Assembly (NCBI RefSeq): GCF_000373585.1
Contig: NZ_KB891893.1
Span: forward strand, 35,522 to 99,521
Length of the DNA: 64,000 bases
DNA from: Streptomyces sp. MspMP-M5
GTDB taxonomy: Bacteria; Actinomycetota; Actinomycetes; Streptomycetales; Streptomycetaceae
Reading direction: 5' to 3'
Shown here piece after piece: positions 16,045 through 24,786 of the stretch. Position 1 is the stretch's first letter; every line of letters starts with the position of its first letter. The notes under the pieces are model-generated. The model searched no databases. It was given only the letters and a program-made list of their open reading frames with translations, and was not told the DNA's origin. The translations under genes and the position numbers were made by a program.

Positions 16045-16098
16045 CACAACCACCCGGACCGGACCGGCAACCAGCACGCTCCGCCCCGGGGACGGTCT

Positions 16099-17508
16099 TT
16101 AGATGTCGAAGTACAGCTCGAACTCGTGCGGGTGCGGGCGGAGTTGGATCGGGGCGATTTCGTTGGTGCGCTTGTAGTCGATCCAGGTCTCGATCAGGTC
16201 GGAGGTGAAGACGCCGCCCTGCTGGAGGTACTCGTTGTCCTCTTCGAGGGCGTTGAGGACCGCGGGGAGGGAGGTCGGGACCTGCGGGACGCCGGCGTGC
16301 TCCTCCGGGGCGAGCTCGTAGAGGTCCTTGTCGATCGGCTCGGCGGGCTCGATCTTGTTCTTGACGCCGTCGAGGCCGGCGAGGAGGAGGGCCGAGAAGG
16401 CGAGGTAGGGGTTGGACGACGGGTCCGGGGCGCGGAACTCGACGCGCTTGGCCTTCGGGTTGGAGCCGGTGATCGGGATGCGCATCGCGGCGGAGCGGTT
16501 GCGCTGCGAGTAGACGAGGTTGACCGGGGCCTCGAAGCCCGGGACCAGGCGGTGGTAGGAGTTCACCGTCGGGTTGGTGAAGGCCAGGAGCGAGGGGGCG
16601 TGCTTGAGGATGCCGCCGATGTAGTAGCGGGCGGTGTCCGAGAGGCCCGCGTAGCCCTGCTCGTCGTAGAAGAGCGGCTGGCCGCCCTGCCACAGCGACT
16701 GGTGGACGTGCATGCCGGAGCCGTTGTCACCGAAGATCGGCTTGGGCATGAAGGTGGCCGTCTTGCCGTTGCGCCAGGCGACGTTCTTCACGATGTACTT
16801 GAACAGCATCAGGTCGTCGGCGGCGGCGAGGAGGGTGTTGAACTTGTAGTTGATCTCCGCCTGGCCGGCGGTGCCGACCTCGTGGTGCTGGCGCTCGACC
16901 TGGAGGCCGGACTTCTCCAGCTCCAGGGAGATCTCGGCGCGCAGGTCGGCGAAGTGGTCGACCGGCGGGGCCGGGAAGTAGCCGCCCTTGTAACGGACCT
17001 TGTAGCCGCGGTTGTCCTCCAGGGCACCGGTGTTCCAGGCGCCGGCCTCGGAGTCGATGTGGTAGAAGCCCTGGTTCGCGGAGGTCTCGAAGCGGACCGA
17101 GTCGAAGACGTAGAACTCCGCCTCGGGACCGAAGTACGCGGTGTCCGCGACGCCGGTGGAGGCGAGGTACGCCTCGGCCTTCTTGGCGATGTTGCGCGGG
17201 TCACGGCTGTACTGCTCGCCCGTGATCGGGTCGTGGATGAAGAAGTTGATGTTGAGGTGCTTCTCCTGCCGGAACGGGTCGACACGGGCCGTCGACAGGT
17301 CCGGGCGCAGCGCCATGTCGGACTCGTGGATCGCCTGGAAGCCGCGGATCGACGATCCGTCGAAGGCCAGGTCCTCGTCCGGGTCGAACGCCGCAGCCGG
17401 GATCGTGAAGTGCTGCATCACGCCCGGCAGGTCGCAGAAACGGACGTCGACGAACTTCACGTCCTCATCCGCGATGAACTTCTTCGCGTCGTCGGCGTTC
17501 TGGAACAT
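16099..17508 (-). CDS. glnA: Glutamine synthetase type I
   Basis: A 469-residue GSI enzyme, the usual length for Streptomyces GlnA, started at the ATG at 17508 behind AGGAGG. The main ammonia-assimilating enzyme, a dodecamer in the cytoplasm. Visible signatures: GVMQHFTIP near the start, the ATP-binding NGSGMHVHQS, YSQRNRSAAMRIP, and the adenylylation segment DKDLYELAPEE with the target Tyr. Presence of this Tyr implies GlnE-type control of activity. A GlnR box lies 101-138 bp upstream and a strong terminator follows. The neighbours are an RDD membrane protein (divergent) and a small ORF (convergent). Confidence 0.98.
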   Translation of the reverse strand: MFQNADDAKKFIADEDVKFVDVRFCDLPGVMQHFTIPAAAFDPDEDLAFDGSSIRGFQAIHESDMALRPDLSTARVDPFRQEKHLNINFFIHDPITGEQYSRDPRNIAKKAEAYLASTGVADTAYFGPEAEFYVFDSVRFETSANQGFYHIDSEAGAWNTGALEDNRGYKVRYKGGYFPAPPVDHFADLRAEISLELEKSGLQVERQHHEVGTAGQAEINYKFNTLLAAADDLMLFKYIVKNVAWRNGKTATFMPKPIFGDNGSGMHVHQSLWQGGQPLFYDEQGYAGLSDTARYYIGGILKHAPSLLAFTNPTVNSYHRLVPGFEAPVNLVYSQRNRSAAMRIPITGSNPKAKRVEFRAPDPSSNPYLAFSALLLAGLDGVKNKIEPAEPIDKDLYELAPEEHAGVPQVPTSLPAVLNALEEDNEYLQQGGVFTSDLIETWIDYKRTNEIAPIQLRPHPHEFELYFDI

Positions 17509-17608
17509 CCAACTCCTCCTAGCCCGGTCACCGCTCGGCGGACGCGGGGTTGCGACTCGGAGCGCGTCCTCGTGCGGTGGCGCGCTCGCCCGACCATAGG
17601 CAGGCGGG

Positions 17609-17646
17609 ATTTCCCAAGCATGACCCATTTGTTTCGCCGAGGTTAA
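17609..17646 (-). promoter_or_regulatory. GlnR operator upstream of glnA
   Basis: On the minus strand: TTAAC-n6-GAAAC-n6-GTCAT-n6-GAAAT, again four half-sites with exact six-base spacers. It lies in the region between glnA and the divergent RDD gene and matches the GlnR consensus slightly less well in its first and last blocks than the glnII site. Confidence 0.8.
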
Positions 17647-17815
17647 CCGGCGCGCTGTCGCCCTCACCCCCAGTGTGCGCCCACGGGAGCGGACGCGGAG
17701 TCGGGTGCGGCACCGCTGCGGCAACGGCTGCCGGGGGACGGTGGCGGCGGTGCGGTCGCGGTCGTCCGGGAACCCGGCGCCCGGGGAACGTATGCGGTCG
17801 CAGTACCGTGGACGG

Positions 17816-18283
17816 GTGGACAACAGGCAAGCAATCGGATCGTGGATCTCCGGGCCCCGGGCGACGGCCGAGGACATGGGTGTCGACTTCGGCTACCGCG
17901 GGCAGCAGCTCGGGCTGCCCGAGGAGGGCCCGGGGTCGATCGCACGGGTCGGCCGCCGCTTCGGCGCGCTCTTCATCGACTGGGCGCTCTGCCTGCTCAT
18001 CGCGTACGGGCTGCTCAGCGGCGGCAAGGCGCAGTCGGCGAGCAACTGGGCGCTGGTGGTGTTCGCGGTGCTGAGCGTGCTGACCGTCGGCACCGTCGGC
18101 TGCACCCCGGGCAAGCGGCTGCTGGGGCTGCGGGTGGTCGCTGAGGGCGGCGGCCGGATCACCCTGCCGAGGGTGGTGCTGCGGACGCTGCTGCTGGTGC
18201 TGGTCATCCCGGCGGCGATCTGGGACCGGGACGGCCGGGGGCTGCACGACCGGCTCAGCCGCGCGGTACAGGTGCGGATCTAG
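17816..18283 (+). CDS. RDD family membrane protein
   Basis: A 155-residue inner-membrane protein beginning at GTG (VDNRQAIGSW). The RDD signature is complete: ARVGRRFGALFIDWALCLLIAYGLL, then LVVFAVLSVLTVGTVGCTPGKRLLGLRVV, and the closing WDRDGRGLHDRLSR. Three hydrophobic segments are visible at about 50-70, 80-98 and 125-140. The family's role is mostly unknown (some members are linked to ion or osmotic homeostasis). An in-frame ATG at 17792 is an alternative start; I prefer GTG because a TACCGT -10-like box lies 11 bp before it, suggesting a leaderless mRNA. It is divergent from glnA. Its last 20 bases plus stop are duplicated immediately downstream. Confidence 0.85.
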   Translation: MDNRQAIGSWISGPRATAEDMGVDFGYRGQQLGLPEEGPGSIARVGRRFGALFIDWALCLLIAYGLLSGGKAQSASNWALVVFAVLSVLTVGTVGCTPGKRLLGLRVVAEGGGRITLPRVVLRTLLLVLVIPAAIWDRDGRGLHDRLSRAVQVRI

Positions 18284-18309
18284 CCACGGTACAGATGCGG
18301 ATCTAGCTA
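18264..18309 (+). repeat. 23-bp tandem duplication of the RDD gene end
   Basis: CGGTACAGGTGCGGATCTAG (18264-18283), which encodes the last residues and stop, recurs at 18287-18306 with one mismatch. The unit is 23 bp and the copies directly adjoin. Confidence 0.85.
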
Positions 18310-18399
18310 CAGCCGGCGACAGCCGGCCACGGCCGGCGGCAGAGCGGCAGCCAGCCGCGAGGAGGCCCCCATCGGCTCCTCGCGCCCCCACCAACGCCG

Positions 18400-18428
18400 G
18401 ACGCCCCGAGGCCAAGCCTCGGGGCGTC
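18400..18428. terminator. Bidirectional terminator between RDD and DUF4191 genes
   Basis: A perfect 13-bp stem, GACGCCCCGAGGC with GCCTCGGGGCGTC, around a three-base loop. The two flanking genes converge on it. Confidence 0.85.
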
Positions 18429-18490
18429 GCACGTAGTTGTACGTAGTGGGGGAAATCCGGCGTGGCCGGTCAGCGCGTCTCAGCCGCGTC

Positions 18491-19201
18491 TCAGCGTGCC
18501 TTGCCGCCGCCCTTCGGCATCCGCATGCCCTTCGGCATCGGACCCTTCGGGACGGGCATGTTGCTCATCAGGTCGCCGAGGGCGCGCAGGCGGTCGTTGA
18601 CGGCCGTCACCTGGGGGCCGGGGAGGACCCGGGGGAGCTTCAGCAGGTGGGTGCGCAGCTTCTTGAGGGGGACCTCGCCCTCGCCGTCGCCGACGACGAT
18701 GTCGTGCACCGGGGCGTCCGCGACGGTGCGCGCCATGCGCTTCTTCTCGGCGCCCAGCAGGCCGCGCAGCCGGTTCGGGTTGCCCTCGCCGACCAGGACG
18801 ATGCCGGCCTTGCCGACGGCGCGGTGCACCACGTCCTGGTTGCGGTTCATCGCGACGGCGGGGGTCACCGTCCAGCCGCGGCCGACGTTCTCCAGGACGG
18901 CGGCCGCCGCACCGGGCTGGCCCTCCATCTGCCCGAAGGCCGCCCGCTCGGCGCGCCGGCCGAAGATGATCGCCATCGCGAGGAACGCCAGGACGAAGCC
19001 CAGGACGCCCGCGTAGACGGGGTGGCCGATCACGAAGCCGATGGCGAGGAGGACGCCGAAGACGACGATTCCTGTGCCAGCGACGACAAGACCGACCTTG
19101 GAATCGACCCGACGGGTCATCTTGTAGGTCAGGGCGATCTGCTTCAGCCGCCCGGAGTTCTCAGCGCCGCCAGCGCCGGTTGCGTTTGCCTTCCTCGCCA
19201 T
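18491..19201 (-). CDS. DUF4191 membrane protein
   Basis: A 236-residue protein of the actinobacterial DUF4191 family. Lysine/Gly-rich N-terminus, then two membrane helices at about 37-57 and 62-82 (VGLVVAGTGIVVFGVLLAIGFVIG in part, and YAGVLGFVLAFLAMAII), then a cytoplasmic domain with RGWTVTPAVAMNRNQDVVHRAVGKAGIVLVGEG and a very basic Met/Pro/Lys-rich tail. The function is unknown, but the gene is conserved beside lipA in actinobacteria. The ATG lies ten bases past the stop of the small gene upstream, so the two are probably one transcript. Confidence 0.88.
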   Translation of the reverse strand: MARKANATGAGGAENSGRLKQIALTYKMTRRVDSKVGLVVAGTGIVVFGVLLAIGFVIGHPVYAGVLGFVLAFLAMAIIFGRRAERAAFGQMEGQPGAAAAVLENVGRGWTVTPAVAMNRNQDVVHRAVGKAGIVLVGEGNPNRLRGLLGAEKKRMARTVADAPVHDIVVGDGEGEVPLKKLRTHLLKLPRVLPGPQVTAVNDRLRALGDLMSNMPVPKGPMPKGMRMPKGGGKAR

Positions 19202-19211
19202 ACACCGAAGT

Positions 19212-19508
19212 TTACGTGGCGTGCGGGCGCCGGGTGGCCGCGGCCTCCAGGACGTATCCGGCGTCGTACCGGTCCTTGGCGCGGCGGCGGTCCTCCAGGA
19301 CCGATGTCCAGGCGTTGCGGCGGGCGGTGCGCTGGCCGCCGCGCAGCAGGACGGCCTCGATGGCACGCAGAGCACCGGTGACGGAGGGGATGGGGCGAGC
19401 GGTGGCGCGGAGCGGCGCGACCTCCATGGTGATGGTCTCCCTCGGACGAACGGACACGAACAGGGGGTGCGGGGGGAGGTGTCTTGCGGTGCGTACATCC
19501 ATCGTCAC
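19212..19508 (-). CDS. Small conserved protein, leaderless mRNA
   Basis: A 98-residue arginine-rich protein starting VTMDVRTARHLPPHPLFVSV. I chose the GTG at 19508 because a strong promoter puts the predicted transcription start exactly there; an in-frame ATG sits two codons later. It has no membrane segment and no domain I recognise. The central RAIEAVLLRGGQRTARRNAW region should be helical and basic. It is followed after ten bases by DUF4191 and preceded by lipA on the same strand, so it may be the first gene of a short operon. Confidence 0.7.
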   Translation of the reverse strand: MTMDVRTARHLPPHPLFVSVRPRETITMEVAPLRATARPIPSVTGALRAIEAVLLRGGQRTARRNAWTSVLEDRRRAKDRYDAGYVLEAAATRRPHAT

Positions 19509-19514
19509 CGAAGG

Positions 19515-19543
19515 GTGTTACCAACGGATGACCTGCCGGTCAA
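19515..19543 (-). promoter_or_regulatory. Promoter of the small gene before DUF4191
   Basis: On the minus strand, TTGACC (19543-19538) and TAACAC (19520-19515) are separated by exactly 17 bp, a good sigma-HrdB-type pair. A start six bases on falls at the GTG, which implies a leaderless transcript. Confidence 0.65.
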
Positions 19544-19649
19544 ACACCTATGAAACGTTGACGCGGCCCCGACGCCCCCTGCCTGGGGGAGTGCGGGGCC
19601 GCGTCTCCTAAGCATGTGCCACGTTTCACAAGTTGGCGCGCCGGGGGCG

Positions 19650-20600
19650 TCAAACCGCCTGACTGGACGCCTCGACCTCGCGCCGCTCGACCGCCTGCTG
19701 GTAGAGGCGGCCGGCGCGGTAGGAGGAGCGGACCAGCGGGCCGGACATGACGCCGGCGTAGCCGATCTCCTCGGCCTCCTCCTTGAGCTCCACGAACTCG
19801 GCCGGCTTGACCCAGCGCTCGATGGGGTGGTGGCGGACCGAGGGGCGCAGGTACTGGGTGATCGTGATCAGCTCGCAGCCCGCGTCGTGCAGGTCCTGGA
19901 GCGCCTGGCTGATCTCCTCGCGGGTCTCGCCCATGCCCAGGATGAGGTTGGACTTGGTGACCAGGCCGGCCTCGCGGGACTTGGTGATCACCTCCAGCGA
20001 CCGCTCGTAGCGGAAGCCGGGGCGGATCCGCTTGAAGATCCGCGGGACCGTCTCGACGTTGTGGGCCAGCACCTCCGGGCGGGAGGAGAAGACCTCGGCG
20101 AGCTGCTCGGGGATCGCGTTGAAGTCCGGGATCAGCAGTTCCACGCCGGTGTCGGGCATCGCGGCGTGGATCTGGCGGACGGTCTCGGCGTAGAGCCAGG
20201 CGCCGCCGTCCTCCAGGTCGTCGCGGGCGACGCCGGTGATCGTGGCGTACTTCAGGCCCATGGTCTGCACGGACTCGGCGACCCGGCGCGGCTCGTCGCG
20301 GTCCAGCGCCTGCGGCTTGCCGGTGTCGATCTGGCAGAAGTCGCAGCGGCGGGTGCACTGGTCACCACCGATGAGGAAGGTCGCCTCGCGGTCCTCCCAG
20401 CACTCGAAGATGTTGGGACAGCCCGCCTCCTGGCAGACCGTGTGCAGACCCTCGCTCTTGACCAGGCCCTGGAGGTGGTTGTACTCGGGACCCATTTTCG
20501 CCCGGGTCTTGATCCACTCGGGCTTGCGCTCGATGGGGGTCTGGCTGTTGCGGACCTCCAGGCGCAGCATCTTGCGTCCGTCGGGTGCGACTGCGGACAC
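19650..20600 (-). CDS. lipA: Lipoyl synthase
   Basis: A 316-residue radical-SAM enzyme that inserts two sulfurs into protein-bound octanoyl groups. It carries the auxiliary-cluster cysteines in CQEAGCPNIFEC, the radical-SAM CxxxCxxC in GGDQCTRRCDFCQIDTGKP, and the C-terminal RSSYRAG with the Ser that ligates the auxiliary cluster. Length and motifs are standard. The start is GTG at 20600 behind GGGAG. It lies 141 bp after lipB on the same strand, and the window also encodes the enzymes it modifies (E2 at 34847-36646). Confidence 0.97.
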   Translation of the reverse strand: MSAVAPDGRKMLRLEVRNSQTPIERKPEWIKTRAKMGPEYNHLQGLVKSEGLHTVCQEAGCPNIFECWEDREATFLIGGDQCTRRCDFCQIDTGKPQALDRDEPRRVAESVQTMGLKYATITGVARDDLEDGGAWLYAETVRQIHAAMPDTGVELLIPDFNAIPEQLAEVFSSRPEVLAHNVETVPRIFKRIRPGFRYERSLEVITKSREAGLVTKSNLILGMGETREEISQALQDLHDAGCELITITQYLRPSVRHHPIERWVKPAEFVELKEEAEEIGYAGVMSGPLVRSSYRAGRLYQQAVERREVEASSQAV

Positions 20601-20741
20601 GTCGGCTCCCTAACAACTTCGATTCTTCGGCGTACACCAGGGTACGCCCGTCAATTCGCACGCATTTCCACGTGCGGGTCGTGCTTGGCCGAACCCCGGA
20701 CGGGAGGGCGGCATTCCCGCGGCCCGGCCGCGGGGCGGTGC

Positions 20742-21557
20742 TCAGACCGCGCGGGGGAGCAGGACGGCGTTCTCCAGGACCTCTCCCAGGTGTTTCTCGA
20801 CGACCGGCAGGGCCTCGGCGATGGTGACCTCGCGGCCCAGCTCGCCGGAGAGCGAGGCGACACCGGCGTCCCGGATGCCGCACGGCACGATCTTGTCGAA
20901 CGAGGTGGTGTCCGGATTCACATTGAGGGCGAAGCCGTGCATGGTGACGCCCTTGGCGACGCGGATGCCGATCGCGGCGAGCTTGCGGTCCTCGCCGCGC
21001 TGGCCGGCGTTGGACGGGGCGTACTCCGGGCCGTTCAGCCGCGGGTCGAACAACTCGTCCGCGGTCCGCGGGTCGAAGTCGAGCTGCAGCCCGCCGAGGG
21101 CCGGCCGCTGCTCCACCGGATCGCCCAGGACCCACACGCCGCTGCGCCCCTCGACCCGGGTGCCCTCGACGCCGAACTCGGCGCAGACCCGGATGAGGGC
21201 CTCCTCCAGCCGCCGGACGTGCGCGACCACGTCGACGGGGCGCGGCAGCTTCTGGATCGGGTAGCCCACCAGCTGGCCCGGGCCGTGCCAGGTGATCTTC
21301 CCGCCGCGGTCCACGTCGACGACCGGGGTGCCGTCCAGGGGGCGTTCGTCGTCGGAGGTGCGGCGGCCCGCGGTGTAGACGGCCTGGTGCTCCAGGAGCA
21401 GGCAGGTGTCGGGGATCTCGTCGGCGAACCGGGCCGCGTGGATGCGACGCTGCTCCTGCCACGCGGACTCGTACTCGACGGCGTCCGTCCCGAAGCCCAG
21501 ATGCACAAAGCGCAGCCCCTCGGGTACGGGGGTCTCCCCCCGAGAGATCGCAGTCAC
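20742..21557 (-). CDS. lipB: Octanoyl-[ACP]:protein N-octanoyltransferase
   Basis: A 271-residue enzyme that moves octanoyl from ACP to lipoyl-domain lysines. Motifs: LLLEHQAVYTAGRR, DRGGKITWHGPGQLVGYPI, KLAAIGIRVAKGVTMHGFALNV with the catalytic Lys, and KIVPCGIRDAGVASL with the catalytic Cys. The GTG at 21557 has AGAGGAGC before it, so the longer upstream frame is rejected. Just ahead of lipA. Divergent from the NsdA-like regulator gene. Confidence 0.96.
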   Translation of the reverse strand: MTAISRGETPVPEGLRFVHLGFGTDAVEYESAWQEQRRIHAARFADEIPDTCLLLEHQAVYTAGRRTSDDERPLDGTPVVDVDRGGKITWHGPGQLVGYPIQKLPRPVDVVAHVRRLEEALIRVCAEFGVEGTRVEGRSGVWVLGDPVEQRPALGGLQLDFDPRTADELFDPRLNGPEYAPSNAGQRGEDRKLAAIGIRVAKGVTMHGFALNVNPDTTSFDKIVPCGIRDAGVASLSGELGREVTIAEALPVVEKHLGEVLENAVLLPRAV

Positions 21558-21871
21558 GGCAGCTCCTCTTCGAACCTTGTCGCAGATCCCTGCGACGTGT
21601 GATGCCTCTTGCGAGGCACGTGCGATGCCACGTCGCGCCCATGCCACTGTACGGCCGCCCGTTGCGCCCCCCGCACCGGGCCGGTGCGCCGCACGGCCCT
21701 CGAAGCGCCTGTGACGTGCTCACACGATCGGATGAACGCGGGGCGCAGGCCGCGAGAAAGGCGCTGAAGGCCGTTACATTCACGCCGTTCCACAAGGGCG
21801 AAGCGAGCATGCCGGACGGGATCAGTCGAACCCGGCGGCCCGGCCCGGAAGGCAGGAGACCGGTAAAGCTG

Positions 21872-23329
21872 ATGACGGAACGACCCCCGCACCACACGCC
21901 CAACCGCCAACTGGCCGCGCTCATCGCCGAGGCGGGCTTCTCCAACGCAGGGCTGGCCAGACGGGTTGATCAACTGGGCATCGAGCACGGCCTCGATCTG
22001 CGCTACGACAAGACGTCGGTGACGCGCTGGCTGCGCGGGCAGCAGCCCAGAGGCACCACCCCCGCGCTGATCGCGGAGGTCTTCACCCGTCGGCTGGGGC
22101 GCCGGCTCTCCGCGCAGGACCTCGGTCTGGACGCTTGCGCGCCGGTGTACGCCGGGCTGGAGTTCGCCTCCACGCCGACCGAGGCGGTGGACATCGTCAG
22201 CGGACTGTGGCGCAAGGACTCCGGCAGCCACGCCGAACTCCGCAAGATCGCCTTCACCCCGGCCGGCCTGGTGGTGCCCAGCCGGGACTGGCTCATCGGC
22301 CGCCCCGACGAACGCGTCGCGCACGGCGAGCCGGCGGGCGAGGCCGGCGAGCGGGTCCCGCTCCAGGGCGGCCGGTCGGCCGTGCCCCGGCAGCGGCAGA
22401 CCGAGCGGGTGGACCGCACCCAGGGCGGCCGGGTCACCTCCGGCGACATCGCGGCCCTGCGCTCGGTCGGCGAGCTGTTCCGCGCCCTGGACCACGCCTA
22501 CGGCGGCGGCCACGCCCGCCAGGCCCTGGTGCGCTATCTGGAGCACGAGGCCGAGCCGATGCTGCGCGGCACCTACGGGGAGACCGTCGGCCGCCGGCTG
22601 TTCTCGGCCGCCGCCGACCTGACCCGGCTGGCCGGCTGGACCTCGTACGACATCGCCGCGCACGGGCTGGCGCAGCGGTACTTCGTCCAGGCGCTGCGGC
22701 TGTCCCAGGCCGCCGGCGACCGGGCGTACGGCGCCTATGTCCTGGTGACGATGAGCCGGCAGGCGGTCTATCTGGGGCACGGCCGGGAGGCCGTCCAACT
22801 GGCCCGGGTCGCCCAGCAGGGCGTCGGCAGCGGTGTGCCGCCCACCGTGCAGGCGCTGCTGCACGCCGCCGAGGCGCGCGGCCACGGCGTCCTCGGCGAG
22901 GTCCGGGCCTGCACGGCCGCGCTGGCCCGCGCCGAACGGGCCCTGGAGGGCGCCCGTCCCGGGGACGACACCCCCTACTGGGCGCGCTTCTTCGACGAGG
23001 CCCAGCTCGCCGACGAACTCGCGCACTGCCACCGCGATCTCCAGCAGTACCGCGCCGCCTCCCAGCACGCCGAGCGCTCGCTGCAGCTGCGCGCCGCCGG
23101 GTTCGCCCGCAGCCGGCTGTTCTGCCGGGTGGTGCTGGCCACCGCGCGGCTGGGCCTGGGCGAGTTGGAGCAGGCGTGCACGCTCGGCGCCGAGGCGGCC
23201 CTGCAGGCGTCCGAGATGCGCTCGGTCCGGGCCCACGAGTACGTCCGGGACTTCGAGCGCAGGCTGGAGCCGTACCGGGACGCGCCGGCGGTGCGCGGCT
23301 ACCGCGAGCGGGTGGCCGCGCTGGGCTGA
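21872..23329 (+). CDS. NsdA-like regulator (XRE-like N-terminus, TPR-like C-terminus)
   Basis: A 485-residue protein. Residues 8-75 are an unusual helix-turn-helix: LAALIAEAGFSNAGLARRVDQLG, then SVTRWLRGQQPRGTTPALIAEVF. The rest is tetratricopeptide-like: ALDHAYGGGHARQALVRYLEHE, LAGWTSYDIAAHGLAQRYFVQALRLSQAAGDRAYGAYVL and later repeats. This is the plan of Streptomyces NsdA/NsdB-type proteins, some of which repress antibiotic production and sporulation; this member's targets are unknown. An ATG at 21810 in the same frame is an alternative start with a weak AAGGGCG site; I prefer 21872 because relatives begin MTERP. It is divergent from lipB. Confidence 0.82.
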   Translation: MTERPPHHTPNRQLAALIAEAGFSNAGLARRVDQLGIEHGLDLRYDKTSVTRWLRGQQPRGTTPALIAEVFTRRLGRRLSAQDLGLDACAPVYAGLEFASTPTEAVDIVSGLWRKDSGSHAELRKIAFTPAGLVVPSRDWLIGRPDERVAHGEPAGEAGERVPLQGGRSAVPRQRQTERVDRTQGGRVTSGDIAALRSVGELFRALDHAYGGGHARQALVRYLEHEAEPMLRGTYGETVGRRLFSAAADLTRLAGWTSYDIAAHGLAQRYFVQALRLSQAAGDRAYGAYVLVTMSRQAVYLGHGREAVQLARVAQQGVGSGVPPTVQALLHAAEARGHGVLGEVRACTAALARAERALEGARPGDDTPYWARFFDEAQLADELAHCHRDLQQYRAASQHAERSLQLRAAGFARSRLFCRVVLATARLGLGELEQACTLGAEAALQASEMRSVRAHEYVRDFERRLEPYRDAPAVRGYRERVAALG

Positions 23330-23343
23330 CGGGCCGGTGTGCC

Positions 23344-24600
23344 CTAGGCCGCCGCCGGTACGGTGTCCGGTTCCGGACGGGCCGGGAGGCCGAAGTCCTG
23401 GAGGAGGGCGCGGGCGGCGCGGTGGCCGGAGCGCAGGGCCCCCTGGAGGGTGCTGGTGTCGCGGTGGTCGCCGCAGACGTACAGCCCGGCCAGCACCCGG
23501 ACGGTGCGCTGCGGGTCGTGCGGGGTGGCCATCGCCGGTACCGCGTACGGGTTGTGATGGCCCGTCAGGAGTTGCCAGTCGTCCGTCCGCACGCCGTAGA
23601 TCCGGTCCAGCCGGGGCCGGACGGTCTTGTCGAGGACGTCCAGCGGCAGCGCCGCGGCGGGGCCGAGGACGACGGTGGTGACCAGCGGCCGGCCGGGCGG
23701 GGTGCGGGACGGGTCGATCGCGCCGGCGAGGTAGCTGAAGCCGATGGGGCCCTCGGTCGGCAGGATCAGGGCGGTGTCCCGGGCGGGGCCGCCGCGGGTG
23801 CCGGCCGGGGCGTCCGCGGTGTGGTGCAGCACCGTCAGCGGGTGGAAGGCGGGCACCCGCAGCCCCGGCAGCAGTGCGGCGGCGTCCCGCGCGCCGGTCG
23901 CCACCAGCACCGCCCGGCACGGTATCCGGCCGTGCTCGCGGGTGTGGACGCCGTTGGTGTCGACGGCCGTGACCGCCACGGAGGTCCGTACGGTGCCCGG
24001 CGGCAGACCGGCCGCCAGCAGTTCCGGTACGGCCGAGGCGCCGCCCGTCGGCAGCGCCAGCCGGCCGTCCGCGAAGGCCCGCAGCACCTGCGCCGCGCCC
24101 CGGCTGGAGCCGCCCAGCCGGGGATCGCAGAGCAGGGCGCCCAGCAGCGGCCGCAGGAAGGTGTCGTGGGTGCGCGGCGGGAACGCCGGGCGGCCGGCCA
24201 GGGCGTCACTGACCGGACGGTCGGCGATCCGCTCCGTGCGCCGGTCGGCGCGTGTGAGGGCGCGCGCCGCGGAGAGTGCGCCCCTTGTGCATCGCAGCGG
24301 GCTGATGCGCTGGACCCGCTGCCCGTTGTGGAGGCCCAGCCCGGCCGCGAACGGACGCAGCGTCAGCTCCGCCAGGCCGGGCGTGCGACGCAGCGCGACC
24401 GGGGAGACCGCCAGCGGGCGGCCGCAGCGGTCCAGACGGAAGCCGTCCACCTCGTCGGTGGCGGAGCGGCCGCCGACCCGCTCGGCGGCCTCCAGGACGG
24501 TGACCGAGAGCCCGGCCCCGGTCAGATGGCGGGCGGCGGCGAGGCCGGCCGGCCCGGCCCCCACGATGACGACGTCGACGGCCGATGCGGAGCGCAGCAC
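23344..24600 (-). CDS. FAD-dependent amine-oxidase/phytoene-desaturase-like oxidoreductase
   Basis: A 418-residue flavoprotein with an N-terminal dinucleotide fold VDVVIVGAGPAGLAAARHLTGAG followed by LEAAERVGGRSATDEVDGFRLD, the FAD-contacting GG(R/S) motif. The end has LAGLYVCGDHRDTSTLQGALRSGHRAARALL, the second FAD motif. The middle contains substrate-domain segments LALPTGGASAVPELLA. This fits the NAD(P)/FAD protoporphyrinogen/phytoene oxidase superfamily; the substrate is unknown. The GTG at 24600 has GGGAGGGGA just before it. It converges with the NsdA-like gene, 14 bp apart. Confidence 0.87.
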   Translation of the reverse strand: MLRSASAVDVVIVGAGPAGLAAARHLTGAGLSVTVLEAAERVGGRSATDEVDGFRLDRCGRPLAVSPVALRRTPGLAELTLRPFAAGLGLHNGQRVQRISPLRCTRGALSAARALTRADRRTERIADRPVSDALAGRPAFPPRTHDTFLRPLLGALLCDPRLGGSSRGAAQVLRAFADGRLALPTGGASAVPELLAAGLPPGTVRTSVAVTAVDTNGVHTREHGRIPCRAVLVATGARDAAALLPGLRVPAFHPLTVLHHTADAPAGTRGGPARDTALILPTEGPIGFSYLAGAIDPSRTPPGRPLVTTVVLGPAAALPLDVLDKTVRPRLDRIYGVRTDDWQLLTGHHNPYAVPAMATPHDPQRTVRVLAGLYVCGDHRDTSTLQGALRSGHRAARALLQDFGLPARPEPDTVPAAA

Positions 24601-24786
24601 ATTCCCCTCCCGAGGTCGGTCCCAGCGGCAGCGCACGGTGCTGATGCCCGGTGCGGCCGCCCGGGATGCCCAGTGGTGTGTCCGAGGACCGTAGGGACCA
24701 CCGCGCCCCGGCCGACAGGGGCGCCCCGGGGGCGCGTCGGAGCGGCCCCCGCGCCACTTCCCGGCCCGCGGGGCCCGGGGGTCGTC

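Noticed and set aside
17509..17877. Longer GlnA start
   Set aside because: The frame is open to 17877, but AGGAGG and the standard 469-residue length place the start at 17508; the extension covers the GlnR site.
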